Shown piece by piece: positions 17,113 to 25,637 of a stretch of 64,000 nucleotides of DNA. Position 1 is the stretch's first letter. The number at the start of each line of letters is the position of its first letter. Both the position numbers and the translations under genes were made by a program. The stretch comes from an uncultured Caldilineaceae bacterium (GTDB taxonomy: Bacteria > Chloroflexota > Anaerolineae > Caldilineales > Caldilineaceae): assembly GCA_958295915.1 (NCBI GenBank), contig OY282381.1, positions 3,804,722-3,868,721 of the forward strand, given 5' to 3'. Under the pieces are notes generated by a model. It had not been told where the DNA came from, did no database searches, and was given only the letters and a program-made list of their open reading frames with translations.

Positions 17113-19233
17113 ATGGAAGATGTCGCGCCTGAAGAAAGGAAGAATGCGCAATCTGGACCACGCAAGGGGTGGCGCGCCATTCTGCGGCCACTGCAGAACG
17201 TTTCACTGCACATTCGTGGCAGACCGAACCCTGAAAAAGCAAAGGATATGACCGACAAAAAGATTCGTCTTACATACGACCTGAAACATACACTGACAGC
17301 CAACCGCTTTGTCGGTCTTTGGCGCATGGCGACCGGCTTCCGCGCCATCTATCTGGTCGCGATTGTGGCCGCGGGCTTGGCCGCGCTCAGCAGCTCCGCT
17401 GTCTTCTATCTGCTCCGCTACTTTGTCGATGATGTGTTGCAGAGAGCGGACCGTCAATGGCAGCTGCCGTGGGTGGCTGCCGCTATCATCGGCCTGGCGC
17501 TGATGCAAGGGCTGTTCACCTTTGGCATGGGCCGGTTCGCAGCCCAAACTGCCGAAGGAATCGCCCGGCGGCTGCGCAACTATCTCTATGATCACATCCA
17601 ACGCCTGACATTCACCTATCATGACAGCATGCAGACGGGTGAGTTGATTCAGCGCGCTACATCCGATGTGGACACCCTGCGGCGGCTGTTCCAGGATCAG
17701 TTGATCGGGATCGGGCGGGTCGGCCTGCTATTTCTGGTCAACTTCACCGCGCTGACCCTGCTCCACAGCCGGTTGGCCCTGGTGTCGATACCTTTGATTC
17801 CGGTCATCGCCGTGGCCTCCTTTTTCTTTTTCAAAAAGATGGAGACAGTGTTCGAGTCCTATCAGAGTCAGGATGCCACCGTCTCCAATCGTCTGCAGGA
17901 GAGGCTGAGCGGTGTGCGAGTCATAAAAGCCTTTGCCCGTCAGTCCTATGAGATCGATCGCTTCGAAAAGGAGAATTGGGAAAAGTACCGGCGGGGCGTG
18001 CAGATTGCGAACCTCCACAGCGCATTCTGGCCTGCAGTAGAAATCCTGACCGGAGCCCAGATGCTGTTTAGTATCTATCTGGCCTCCCTGATGGCGCTCA
18101 ATGGTGAAATCACCGTAGGCGTCTATGTAGCCTTTACCGGCTTGCTCGCCGGCACAATCTGGCCCGTGCAGGGTATGGGACGCCTGGTCGCCCATGTCTC
18201 TACCGGTCTGGTTTCGTTGAACCGAGTGCAGCAGATCATACGCCAGGAACGGGAGCCGCTGGAGGAGGCCGCCGCCCCAACGGGCCAACGCCTGCGCGGC
18301 GCGCTGCATTTCAGAAACCTGCAGTTCGCCTATGAGACGCCGCCCGCCGAAGAAGGGGAGCGCGCGGAGAACGATAACGAAGCCGACCCGCATGCCCAGA
18401 ATGCGCGCAGCCGCGCCTTTGCAGAACGTGGCTATGTTTTGCGCGACATCGATCTCGACGTTCAGCCTGGCCAGGTGATCGGCTTGCTGGGAGCGACCGG
18501 CTCAGGTAAATCATCGCTGGTGAACCTGCTGCCCCGCTTCTACGACTACACCGGCGGTCACATCACCCTGGATGACGTAGAGCTGCGCGAATATCCCCGA
18601 GGCTATCTGCGCAGCCAGATCGGCATCGTCCAGCAGGAGCCATTTCTGTTCTCGACGACGATCCGCAACAACATTACCTATGGATTGGGGCGGAACGTGT
18701 CGGATGAAGAGGTAGAAGCCGCAGCCAAGGCCGCCGCTATCCACGAGGTGATCCTGACCTTCCCCAACGGCTACGATACGCTCGTAGGTGAGCGGGGCGT
18801 GACCCTTTCCGGCGGACAGAAGCAACGGCTGACAATCGCCCGCACCCTGTTGAAAGATCCGGCGATTCTGATTCTGGACGACGCCACCTCCAGCGTGGAC
18901 ACGGAAACCGATGCCTCCATCCGAGAAGCATTGCGCCGCCTGATGCAAGGCCGCACAACATTCATCATCGCCCACCGCGTGCAAAGTGTAATGGAGGCCA
19001 ATCTGATTCTTGTAATGGACGCGGGGCGGATCACCCAGCAAGGCAGCCATAGCGAATTGGTGTCCCAACCAGGCATCTATCGCCAGGTGTTCGAGCTACA
19101 GGTTCAGATCGAGGCGGATCTGGAACAGGAAATCGCCGAGGTCGTCGAAGCGGCTGAAGCGAAGCTGGGCGCAAAGCGGCTGTACTCAGCAACGGTTGAC
19201 AGCCAAGCAGTGCGAACCGCAGAAGAATCTTAA
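17113..19233 (+). CDS. ABC exporter half-transporter with degenerate catalytic residue (BmrC-like)
   Basis: This 706-residue fusion has an N-terminal six-helix membrane domain (~75-370) and a C-terminal ATPase. Walker A GATGSGKS is near residue 460, the Q-loop is at VQQEPFLFS, the signature LSGGQKQR is near 566, and Walker B is ILILDDATSSVD near 585. The usual catalytic Glu after Walker B is Asp, the hallmark of the degenerate partner in heterodimeric exporters (BmrC, LmrC and TM287 type). The H-loop IIAHR is present. A ~35-residue acidic insert (EEGERAENDNEADPHAQNA) lies just before Walker A. The start at 17113 has a GGAG site 8 nt upstream. The second half-transporter follows after 67 bp. 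It is probably a multidrug or lipid exporter; the substrate is unknown. Confidence 0.93.
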   Translation: MEDVAPEERKNAQSGPRKGWRAILRPLQNVSLHIRGRPNPEKAKDMTDKKIRLTYDLKHTLTANRFVGLWRMATGFRAIYLVAIVAAGLAALSSSAVFYLLRYFVDDVLQRADRQWQLPWVAAAIIGLALMQGLFTFGMGRFAAQTAEGIARRLRNYLYDHIQRLTFTYHDSMQTGELIQRATSDVDTLRRLFQDQLIGIGRVGLLFLVNFTALTLLHSRLALVSIPLIPVIAVASFFFFKKMETVFESYQSQDATVSNRLQERLSGVRVIKAFARQSYEIDRFEKENWEKYRRGVQIANLHSAFWPAVEILTGAQMLFSIYLASLMALNGEITVGVYVAFTGLLAGTIWPVQGMGRLVAHVSTGLVSLNRVQQIIRQEREPLEEAAAPTGQRLRGALHFRNLQFAYETPPAEEGERAENDNEADPHAQNARSRAFAERGYVLRDIDLDVQPGQVIGLLGATGSGKSSLVNLLPRFYDYTGGHITLDDVELREYPRGYLRSQIGIVQQEPFLFSTTIRNNITYGLGRNVSDEEVEAAAKAAAIHEVILTFPNGYDTLVGERGVTLSGGQKQRLTIARTLLKDPAILILDDATSSVDTETDASIREALRRLMQGRTTFIIAHRVQSVMEANLILVMDAGRITQQGSHSELVSQPGIYRQVFELQVQIEADLEQEIAEVVEAAEAKLGAKRLYSATVDSQAVRTAEES

Positions 19234-19300
19234 ACGCGCCTCTTCCGAGCAGAGGCGCCTTGAACGTCCAATCCCCCTCTCTCCAATTAGAGGTTGACAG

Positions 19301-21127
19301 ATGTCACAACACGAACATTTTGAGGAAGAAGAGTTCGATACGGAATTCAACGGCCAGACAGTGCTGCGTATCGCCAAGCAAGGCCTGATCCACTGGCCGC
19401 TGATGGTAACCTATCTGTTCTCAGTTGCTATGACCGCCGTGCTGGACGGGCAGTTCACCTTCATCAGCAAGCGGATTATCGACGAAGGCATCCTGGCCGC
19501 TGATGAAAATCAGCTCCGGCGACTGATGATCCAGTACGGCCTGATAATTGTGCTGGTGGCCCTGGGGGTGATGGGGTTTATCGCCTCCGCATCGCGGCTG
19601 GGCGAGCGCGTGCAGTACGACCTGCGCCAAAAGATGTTCGCCCGTTTGCAGGATCTCTCCCTGTCATACTACGACCGCACACCCGTCGGTTGGCTGATGA
19701 GTCGGCTCACGTCCGACGCCAGCCGCGTGGGTGATCTGGTCTCCTGGGGCGTTATGAATCTGGTCTGGGGCGTGGCCAGTATCGCCGTCTCCCTGTTCTA
19801 TATGGCCCTGATCAACGTGCAGATGATGCTGATCGTCGCCTGCATCATCCCCGTGCTGGTGGTTGTGGCCTTCCAGTTCAAAAAGAAGATCCTGGTGGAG
19901 TATCGCGACGCGCGCAAGACGAATTCGAAGATCACCGGAGCCTACAATGAAAATATCACCGGTGTGCGGGTGGTCAAGAGCCTGCGCCGGGAAGAGGCGA
20001 ATCTGAAAGAGTTCACCGAGCTGACCCGTACCATGTACCGCGCCGGATTCCGGGCCGCCTGGCTGTCGGCTCTGTTTTTGCCAGTGGTGCAACTGATCAG
20101 CGCCGTGGGCATTGCCAGTGTTGTCTGGTACGGCGGCTGGCAGTTCCAATTAGGCGGCATGACCATTGGCGGCATCCAGGCCTTCATCTTCTACATCACC
20201 TTTATGCTGTTTCCAATTCAGGAGATGGCCCGCATCTACGCAGAGATGCAGCAGGCCATCGCTTCCGGTGAACGCATCTTCAGCCTCATCGATGCCGTGC
20301 CAGAGATCCAGGACCGCAGTGACGCGCAGCTTCCAGACACCCTGCAGGGAGACATCGTTTTCGAGAATGTAGACTTTCACTACGAAGAGGAGAAACCGGT
20401 TCTGCAGGACTTCAGCCTCCACGTGAAACAGGGAGAGACGATCGCCCTGGTAGGGCCGACGGGCGCGGGCAAATCGACCATCGTAAACCTGGTCTGCCGC
20501 TTTTACGAGCCTTCGAAAGGCCGCATTCTGATCAACGGACGAGACTACACCCAATGGACGCTACACGGCATTCACAGCCGCATCGGCATCGTCCTCCAGA
20601 CGCCCTATCTCTTTTCCGGTACGATTCGGGAAAATCTGCGCTACGGACGACTCGACGCGACCGATGAGCGGATCGAGAACGCAGCCAGAATGGCCGGCGC
20701 GCATGCGTTCATCGATGCCCTGAACGAAGGATATGACAGCCAAGTAGGCGAAGGAGGCGTACTCCTGTCTGTCGGGCAGAAGCAACTCCTGAGCCTGGCC
20801 CGCGCCATTCTGGCCGATCCGGATATCTTCGTTATGGACGAGGCCACCAGTTCAGTGGATACGCTGGCCGAGGCGCAAATTCAGGAGGCGATGGATACAG
20901 TAATGGCTGGACGCACCAGCTTTATCATCGCCCACCGACTCTCAACGATCAAGAAAGCGGACCGTATTCTGGTGATCGAGAATGGCCGTATCTCTGAGCA
21001 GGGCAGCCACGCGCAGCTGATTCGCCAACAGGGTCACTACTACAACCTGTATACAAAGCAGTTCCGAGACGAGCGCCTCGTTGCCACAGAGCCCCTCTTG
21101 CGTACAGGAGGACTGGTTGCAGCCTGA
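19301..21127 (+). CDS. ABC exporter half-transporter, partner subunit (BmrD-like)
   Basis: This 608-residue protein has a six-helix membrane domain (~40-330) and an ATPase with Walker A GPTGAGKS near residue 385, the Q-loop at VLQTPYLFS, signature LSVGQKQ near 488 and Walker B FVMDEATSSVD near 510 with the canonical Glu. Its signature is altered (LSVGQ instead of LSGGQ). In a heterodimer this altered signature faces the Walker A/B site of the first subunit, which itself has Asp in place of Glu, so both halves of the same ATP site are degenerate and the other site is intact. An inverted repeat (GCGCCTC/GAGGCGC) lies between the two genes and could tune expression of the second. Confidence 0.93.
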   Translation: MSQHEHFEEEEFDTEFNGQTVLRIAKQGLIHWPLMVTYLFSVAMTAVLDGQFTFISKRIIDEGILAADENQLRRLMIQYGLIIVLVALGVMGFIASASRLGERVQYDLRQKMFARLQDLSLSYYDRTPVGWLMSRLTSDASRVGDLVSWGVMNLVWGVASIAVSLFYMALINVQMMLIVACIIPVLVVVAFQFKKKILVEYRDARKTNSKITGAYNENITGVRVVKSLRREEANLKEFTELTRTMYRAGFRAAWLSALFLPVVQLISAVGIASVVWYGGWQFQLGGMTIGGIQAFIFYITFMLFPIQEMARIYAEMQQAIASGERIFSLIDAVPEIQDRSDAQLPDTLQGDIVFENVDFHYEEEKPVLQDFSLHVKQGETIALVGPTGAGKSTIVNLVCRFYEPSKGRILINGRDYTQWTLHGIHSRIGIVLQTPYLFSGTIRENLRYGRLDATDERIENAARMAGAHAFIDALNEGYDSQVGEGGVLLSVGQKQLLSLARAILADPDIFVMDEATSSVDTLAEAQIQEAMDTVMAGRTSFIIAHRLSTIKKADRILVIENGRISEQGSHAQLIRQQGHYYNLYTKQFRDERLVATEPLLRTGGLVAA

Positions 21128-21165
21128 GCCTCAGTCAGAAGTGAGGAGAGAGCGGCGCGATCCGT

Positions 21166-21191
21166 AGAGGCCGGCCTTGTGCCGGCCCTCT
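21166..21191. repeat. Palindrome after the exporter operon
   Basis: AGAGGCCGGC and GCCGGCCCTCT form a long hairpin with a CTTGT loop and one bulge. There is no clear T-run, so it resembles a dispersed palindrome (compare 48183-48203) more than a simple terminator. It may still protect the 3' end of the exporter transcript. Confidence 0.5.
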
Positions 21192-21223
21192 CTCCTCTCA
21201 TAGTCACAATTCATAGTCACAAT

Positions 21224-21252
21224 TTGACTTTTGCCTGACCTTCTACTATACT
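21224..21252 (+). promoter_or_regulatory. Sigma70-type promoter of the thiamine operon
   Basis: TTGACT (21224-21229) and TATACT (21247-21252) with a 17-bp spacer. The predicted start (~21259) lies just upstream of the TPP riboswitch. Confidence 0.75.
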
Positions 21253-21270
21253 GGATTCACAATTTGGTTT

Positions 21271-21377
21271 CAATCGGGAGCTCAGAAAAACTGGGCTGAG
21301 AATTTTCCTTGTGCGTTGCGTTGATGTGCGCTGGAAATGACCGACAGACCTGATCCAGGTAATGCTGGCGTAGGAAC
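21271..21377 (+). promoter_or_regulatory. TPP (thiamine pyrophosphate) riboswitch
   Basis: The conserved core is visible: the CTGAGA element at 21296-21301 and ACCTGATCCAGGTAATGCTG starting at 21348, followed by GCGTAGGAA closing on the 5' arm (GGGAGCTCAG). This arrangement defines the TPP/THI-element aptamer. The terminator at 21415-21440 and the thiamine uptake genes downstream fit OFF control by thiamine pyrophosphate. Confidence 0.92.
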
Positions 21378-21414
21378 AATAACGACGCGTATGTCATTCT
21401 GATATACCCTCGCC

Positions 21415-21440
21415 AGCCGCCCTGATGGGCGGCTTTTTTG
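21415..21440 (+). terminator. Rho-independent terminator, riboswitch expression platform
   Basis: AGCCGCCC-TGAT-GGGCGGCT followed by six T. It stands between the TPP aptamer and the first structural gene, so it is probably the switch that stops transcription when ligand is bound. Confidence 0.88.
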
Positions 21441-21442
21441 TT

Positions 21443-21480
21443 AGGAGAAACAAGTAGGAGAAACAAGTAGGAGAAACAAT
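21443..21480 (+). repeat. Triplicated ribosome-binding segment
   Basis: A 13-bp unit (AGGAGAAACAAGT) occurs three times in a row directly before the ATG at 21481. The last AGGAG is 7 nt from the ATG, an ideal distance. The extra copies may raise ribosome recruitment or may simply be a slippage product. Confidence 0.8.
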
Positions 21481-21777
21481 ATGTCCAACACGGTAAATGT
21501 CGATATTGAAGTGCTTCCCATAACGGGCGGCAATGTCTACTCAATTGTGGATCGCGCCATAGAGGTGATTCAGGCATCGGGACTGAAATACGAAGTCGGC
21601 CCCCTGGGGACAACGATTGAAGGTGATCTGGATAGCTGTATAGAAGTAGCCAAAGCGGCCCACCGCGCCTGCTTTGTAGACGGCGTGGCGCAGGTGGTCA
21701 CCATTATCAAGATCGGCGAGTTCGTCGGTGGCCCCTCTATGGCGGAAACGATCTCAAAATATCGGGGAAGCCCTTAA
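21481..21777 (+). CDS. Thiamine-binding protein (DUF77 / MTH1187-YkoF type)
   Basis: This 98-residue soluble protein matches the small DUF77 family: VDIEVLPITGGNVYSIVDRA at the N-terminus, SGLKYEVGPLGTTIEGD in the middle and a C-terminal FVGGPSMAETISKY. Family members form ferredoxin-like tetramers and bind thiamine or its hydroxymethylpyrimidine part. It is the first gene behind the TPP riboswitch and overlaps the permease gene start by one base (TAATG). It probably buffers or delivers the imported pyrimidine in the cytoplasm. Confidence 0.88.
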   Translation: MSNTVNVDIEVLPITGGNVYSIVDRAIEVIQASGLKYEVGPLGTTIEGDLDSCIEVAKAAHRACFVDGVAQVVTIIKIGEFVGGPSMAETISKYRGSP

Positions 21778-22529
21778 TGATGACCGCGCGCCTGATCTTT
21801 CCCGCCGCTGTTTTACTGATGCTTCTGGCTCTCTGGGAACTGCTTGTCTGGGCATTGGCCGTGCCAAAGTGGATCGTGCCAGCGCCTTCCGCGATCGGGC
21901 AAGCATTCTGGGAGACGCGCGCGTTGCTGGCTACCCATGTCCGCCAGACCATGCTGGAGGTTGCCATCGGTATCGGGGTAGCCGTGTCAACGGGCGTTGC
22001 CCTGGCGGCCGTGCTGGATTTCTCACCCTGGCTGCGGCGGGCCATCTATCCGCTTCTGGTCATCTCGCAGACGGTCCCCATTCTGGCATTGGCCCCCCTG
22101 CTGATTATCTGGTTTGGCTTTGGCATTGCCCCCAAAGTAATTGTTGTGACGCTCTTCTGCTTCTTTCCCATTGCCATTAACACAAGCGATGGGCTGACCG
22201 CGACAGAGCCGGAACTGATCGATCTCTTGCGCTCAATGGGCGCGACGTGGCCACAGATCTGGCAGAAAGTGCGACTGCCGGCCGCGCTGCCCTACTTTTT
22301 TTCAGGCTTGAAAATTGCGGCCACCTATAGCGTAGTGGGCGCCATTGTTGGAGAGTGGGTTGGCGCCAAACAAGGGCTGGGCATCCACCTGCTGCGCTCG
22401 TCGGCAGCCTTCAAAACCGCGCAGGTCTTCTCAGCCATTGCCATCACATCACTCCTGAGTATTCTGCTGTTCCTGACAGTTTTTGTAATCGAACGCAAAA
22501 TGATGCCTTGGTACTTTGAGCGACGATAA
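21777..22529 (+). CDS. thiX: ABC transporter permease for thiamine pyrimidine precursor (ThiX-like)
   Basis: This 250-residue membrane protein has about six hydrophobic segments and the EAA loop of BPD transporter permeases (LLRSMGATWPQIWQKVRLPA, about residues 150-170). The family (SsuC/TauC/ThiX) works with an NMT1-type binding protein, which is the next gene. The TPP riboswitch makes a thiamine-precursor role (hydroxymethylpyrimidine or formylaminopyrimidine) the best reading. The start overlaps the previous stop (TAATGATG); a second ATG directly follows. Confidence 0.88.
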   Translation: MMTARLIFPAAVLLMLLALWELLVWALAVPKWIVPAPSAIGQAFWETRALLATHVRQTMLEVAIGIGVAVSTGVALAAVLDFSPWLRRAIYPLLVISQTVPILALAPLLIIWFGFGIAPKVIVVTLFCFFPIAINTSDGLTATEPELIDLLRSMGATWPQIWQKVRLPAALPYFFSGLKIAATYSVVGAIVGEWVGAKQGLGIHLLRSSAAFKTAQVFSAIAITSLLSILLFLTVFVIERKMMPWYFERR

Positions 22530-22593
22530 GGAGCAGGCCTTGTGCCCATCCTCTGAGAAATCAGATCGACTATGCGCGCTATAAAGGGAGGAA

Positions 22594-23619
22594 ATGATGA
22601 AAAAACTACCATCGCAAACCATGCGATTCCTGGCAACGCTGCTTGCCTTGACGCTGGCGGCCGCTTGTATGCCGTTTGCGCCCGCCACACAGAGTGACGC
22701 CCCCTCTGCCGAACTGAAGGACGTCACGCTCATGCTGGACTGGACGCCCAACACCAATCACACCGGCATCTATGTAGCCCAGGAAAAGGGCTGGTATGAA
22801 GAGGCCGGCCTGAATGTGGAGATTATCATTCCAGGTGAAACGGATGTGCATCAGGTTGTGGGCACAGGGGTGGCCGACTTTGGCGTAAGCTACCAGGAAG
22901 GCGCCACCTTTGCCCGCGCCGAAGGCGTGCCGCTTGTCTCGATCGCGACCGTTATCCAACACAACACATCGGGCTTTGCTTCCAGAAGCGGCGCAGATAT
23001 CCAGACCCCCACCGATTTGGCCGGCAAGCGCTATGGCAGCTTTGGCTCTCCCATCGAATATCCCACCATCGACCTGCTCATGCAGTGCGAAGGCGGAACG
23101 GCCGCCGATATCGAATTTATCGACATCGGTTGGGCAGACTTCCTGTCGGTCACCGAAACCGACCAGGTCGACTTTGTCTGGATCTACTACGCCTGGACCG
23201 GCATCAACGCCAAACTCCAAGGCGTGGACCTGAACATCATAATGCTTAAAGATCACCTGGACTGCATTCCCGACTACTACACGCCGATCCTCATCACCAA
23301 CGAAGCCATGATCGCCAATGATCCGCAGACCGTGCGCGCCTTTACCGAGACATCGGCCCGAGGCTATGAGTTTGCCATCGAAAATCCGGACGAGGCGGCT
23401 GACATCCTGCTGGCGGCCAATACAGATCTGGATGCCGACCTGACGCAGGCAAGTCAGGAGTGGCTGGCCAACGAATATCAGGCCGACGCAGAGCAGTGGG
23501 GCATCCAGACTGAAGAAATCTGGCAGGGTTACGCCGATTTCCTGATCGAGAGCGGCATCCTGGAGTCGTTTGATGGCGCAAGCGCCTTTACGAACGAGTT
23601 CTTGCCAGCGCGGCAATGA
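22594..23619 (+). CDS. thiY: Thiamine-pyrimidine ABC transporter binding lipoprotein (ThiY-like, NMT1 domain)
   Basis: This 341-residue protein has a lipoprotein signal (LALTLAAAC, Cys near residue 24) and an NMT1/THI5-like domain beginning MLDWTPNTNHTGIYVAQEKG, the hallmark of pyrimidine-precursor binding proteins. Further family features are GTGVADFGVSYQEG and GKRYGSFGSPIEYPTI. It is exported and tethered to the membrane, where it would pass ligand to the permease at 21777. The ribosome site GGGAGG lies before a double ATG. It overlaps the ATPase gene by 4 nt (ATGA). Confidence 0.92.
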   Translation: MMKKLPSQTMRFLATLLALTLAAACMPFAPATQSDAPSAELKDVTLMLDWTPNTNHTGIYVAQEKGWYEEAGLNVEIIIPGETDVHQVVGTGVADFGVSYQEGATFARAEGVPLVSIATVIQHNTSGFASRSGADIQTPTDLAGKRYGSFGSPIEYPTIDLLMQCEGGTAADIEFIDIGWADFLSVTETDQVDFVWIYYAWTGINAKLQGVDLNIIMLKDHLDCIPDYYTPILITNEAMIANDPQTVRAFTETSARGYEFAIENPDEAADILLAANTDLDADLTQASQEWLANEYQADAEQWGIQTEEIWQGYADFLIESGILESFDGASAFTNEFLPARQ

Positions 23620-24395
23620 CGCTTCTGGCAGTTGACTCTCTCTCCAAAACGTTCAGCAGCGCCGCCGCCAAAGGCGCTCAGCCTGTGGTGCAGGCCCTGG
23701 CGGATCTGAGTTTCCAGGTGGCGGCCGGGGAGTTCTTGAGTATCATTGGCCCGAGCGGCTGTGGCAAATCCACGCTCTTTCGCATCCTGAGCGGGTTAGA
23801 GCAGCCGGATACAGGGCAAGTCACTCTCCAAGGGCAGCCCCTGCCGCTCGAGACAGACCGGCAGGGACGCTTTGGCTACATGCCTCAGCGAGATACCCTG
23901 CTGCCATGGCGGACCGTGCTCGATAATGTCATTCTGGGAGCCGACCTGGCCGGCGACAGCCGAGAACTGGCCCGCTCAGAAGCGCAGCGACTCCTGCCCC
24001 TCTTTGGGCTGGATGGCTTCGAGAATGTCTGGCCCAGCGCGCTTTCAGGCGGGATGCGACAACGGGCGGCTCTGCTGCGCACATTTCTGACCGGCTATGA
24101 GACGCTGTTGCTGGATGAGCCATTTGGCGCGCTCGACGCCTTGACGCGCCGAGTGCTCCAGCAGTGGCTGTTGGGCGTGCGCACGCGCTTCAAAAAGACC
24201 ATTCTCTTTATCACGCACGACATCGATGAAGCGCTGCTTCTGGGCGATAGAGTGCTGGTCTTCAGTCCGCGCCCAGGTCGCATCACAGCTGATCTGCCGA
24301 TCGACCTGCCCCATCCGCGCAGCCAGGACACGGTTCTGGATGATTCGTTTCTTGCCCATAAACGAAACGTGATGGCGCATCTGAAATTGGAGTAA
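23616..24395 (+). CDS. thiZ: ABC transporter ATP-binding protein (ThiZ-like)
   Basis: This 259-residue cytoplasmic ATPase of the SsuB/TauB/ThiZ group shows Walker A GPSGCGKST near residue 45, the Q-loop in YMPQRDTLLPWRT, signature LSGGMRQRAALLRT near 144, Walker B LLLDEPFGALD near 164 and an H-loop in FITHDIDEA. ATGA overlap with the binding-protein gene indicates coupled translation. It energises the importer formed with the ThiX-like permease. Confidence 0.92.
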   Translation: MTLLAVDSLSKTFSSAAAKGAQPVVQALADLSFQVAAGEFLSIIGPSGCGKSTLFRILSGLEQPDTGQVTLQGQPLPLETDRQGRFGYMPQRDTLLPWRTVLDNVILGADLAGDSRELARSEAQRLLPLFGLDGFENVWPSALSGGMRQRAALLRTFLTGYETLLLDEPFGALDALTRRVLQQWLLGVRTRFKKTILFITHDIDEALLLGDRVLVFSPRPGRITADLPIDLPHPRSQDTVLDDSFLAHKRNVMAHLKLE

Positions 24396-24402
24396 TTTCT
24401 CA

Positions 24403-25209
24403 ATGATCGACTCACAGAGTATTGACGTTCTGAAGTCACAAGGCTATCTGGTTATGTCAAAACCAGCGCTCTGCAATGAAGAACTGCTGGACTGCTTCCG
24501 TGCCTTTATAGACACCGATCCAGCCTATAAGGAGCGCTACCTGCAAAAGCGGTTCGGCTATGCCTTTGATGGCTATTCATACGTAGGCCAGCCAGACAGC
24601 AGCAACCAGGCCGAGGATGATCTGGTCAGCACCTTCGTCCTTTCCGAATTCTATGACGTAGAGCGCTATCCCTCTGAATTTCATCGTTTCTTGCATGGCG
24701 GTTGGCGCGCAACCCTACAGACGATCCGGGCGCTGGAGATCGAAGCCTTAGAGCTGCTGAACATCCCCGGCTTGCTGGACTTTTATCGACAGAATGTAGG
24801 CCACATGATCTCCAACAACTACTACCCGCCAATTCGGAACTTTGCCGCCACAGCAGCCGACAATACACGGCTCTCCGCTCATCCTGATGCCTCTCTCTTT
24901 ACCATTTTCCCCTTTGGCATCGACGACGACCTGGAACTGGAACTGATAGACGATAGCGGGCTGTCTGCCTGGCAATCGGTGCAAGCATCCGCTTCAATGC
25001 TGCTCTATCCAGGTTATCTGCTGGAACTGTGGACGAACGGCGACATCAAGGCGCTGAACCATCGCGTAAGACTTGCGCACGATGTCGCGGCGGAACGCTT
25101 TTCCTTTGCCTTTTTCTCTCTGCCTTTTCCGCAACGGGAGTTCGTGATGCCCGGACGCGGTACGATGACCAGCGAAGCCTACTTTGAGGCGTATGTGGGG
25201 TTATTCTGA
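24403..25209 (+). CDS. Isopenicillin-N-synthase-like 2-oxoglutarate/Fe(II) oxygenase
   Basis: This 268-residue protein, 7 bp after the ATPase gene, is most likely in the TPP-controlled operon. It has the non-haem iron pattern HPD (His~159, Asp~161 in SAHPDASLF), a distal His in NHRVRL (~219) and an R-x-S pair in ERFSFAFF (~231) that would bind 2-oxoglutarate. The DIOX_N-like N-terminus and FFSLPFP C-terminal region fit the IPNS/flavonol-synthase family. The substrate is not known. The location suggests oxidation of a thiamine-related pyrimidine or thiazole salvaged by the importer; that is inference from context only. Confidence 0.85.
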   Translation: MIDSQSIDVLKSQGYLVMSKPALCNEELLDCFRAFIDTDPAYKERYLQKRFGYAFDGYSYVGQPDSSNQAEDDLVSTFVLSEFYDVERYPSEFHRFLHGGWRATLQTIRALEIEALELLNIPGLLDFYRQNVGHMISNNYYPPIRNFAATAADNTRLSAHPDASLFTIFPFGIDDDLELELIDDSGLSAWQSVQASASMLLYPGYLLELWTNGDIKALNHRVRLAHDVAAERFSFAFFSLPFPQREFVMPGRGTMTSEAYFEAYVGLF

Positions 25210-25457
25210 GAACCAGTAGTATGCCACAAGTCAGGTAGCGCCCCCGTTCCTGTTCGCTTCGTCCCCGGCGACATCCGCCGTGATCACTATGAGCGGATCG
25301 TAGCCGAGCGCGATGCGTACAGAAGGCAAGTCGTCTCTTTGCACGCGTTGATTGAAGCCGAGGAGGAACCCTGAGCAAAGTTGTGGTAGGCTTGGGTGAA
25401 CTGGCTCGCGGAATGACGATGGGCTTAGAAAAACTCTCTCGCTAGGAGGAGCCAGGT
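25210..25457 (+). other. Short coding remnants without a start
   Basis: A frame with no start codon reads VPVRFVPGDIRRDHYERIVA and ends EAEEEP, stop at 25374. It is followed by a short frame (VVVGLGELARGMTMG ... EKLSR) that stops just before the next small gene. Codon pattern and spacing suggest remains or tiny genes, but no family is recognised. Confidence 0.3.
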
Positions 25458-25586
25458 ATGACTGAACCCAATGGGGGAAAACCAGACAACCGCAAACGAA
25501 CACTCTACGACTACGTGACCTACATAGTCGCAGTGCTGTTTGTTCTATTTGTGCTCTATATGTTCGGTTCTCCATATATATTCTGA
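25458..25586 (+). CDS. 42-aa single-pass membrane protein
   Basis: ATG preceded by AGGAGG (8-nt spacing), coding 42 residues: a charged N-terminus (MTEPNGGKPDNRKR) and one hydrophobic helix (YIVAVLFVLFVLYMF) with a short aromatic tail. A strong terminator hairpin (25606-25637) follows 19 bp later. Start signal, composition and terminator together support a real small membrane protein, probably with the N-terminus in the cytoplasm. Function unknown. Confidence 0.65.
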   Translation: MTEPNGGKPDNRKRTLYDYVTYIVAVLFVLFVLYMFGSPYIF

Positions 25587-25605
25587 CGGGTGGAGGGGCT
25601 GGTAA

Positions 25606-25637
25606 AAAATCTGGATGCAAAGTCGCATCCAGATTTT
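25606..25637. terminator. Strong hairpin terminator
   Basis: A 13-bp perfect stem (AAAATCTGGATGC and its complement) with a 6-nt loop, A-run on one side and T-run on the other, so it can work in both directions. It ends the small-membrane-protein transcript. Confidence 0.8.

Noticed and set aside
17203..20847. Minus-strand ORFs opposite the ABC exporter genes
   Set aside because: They have no independent motifs, while the plus-strand frames carry all Walker and signature motifs.
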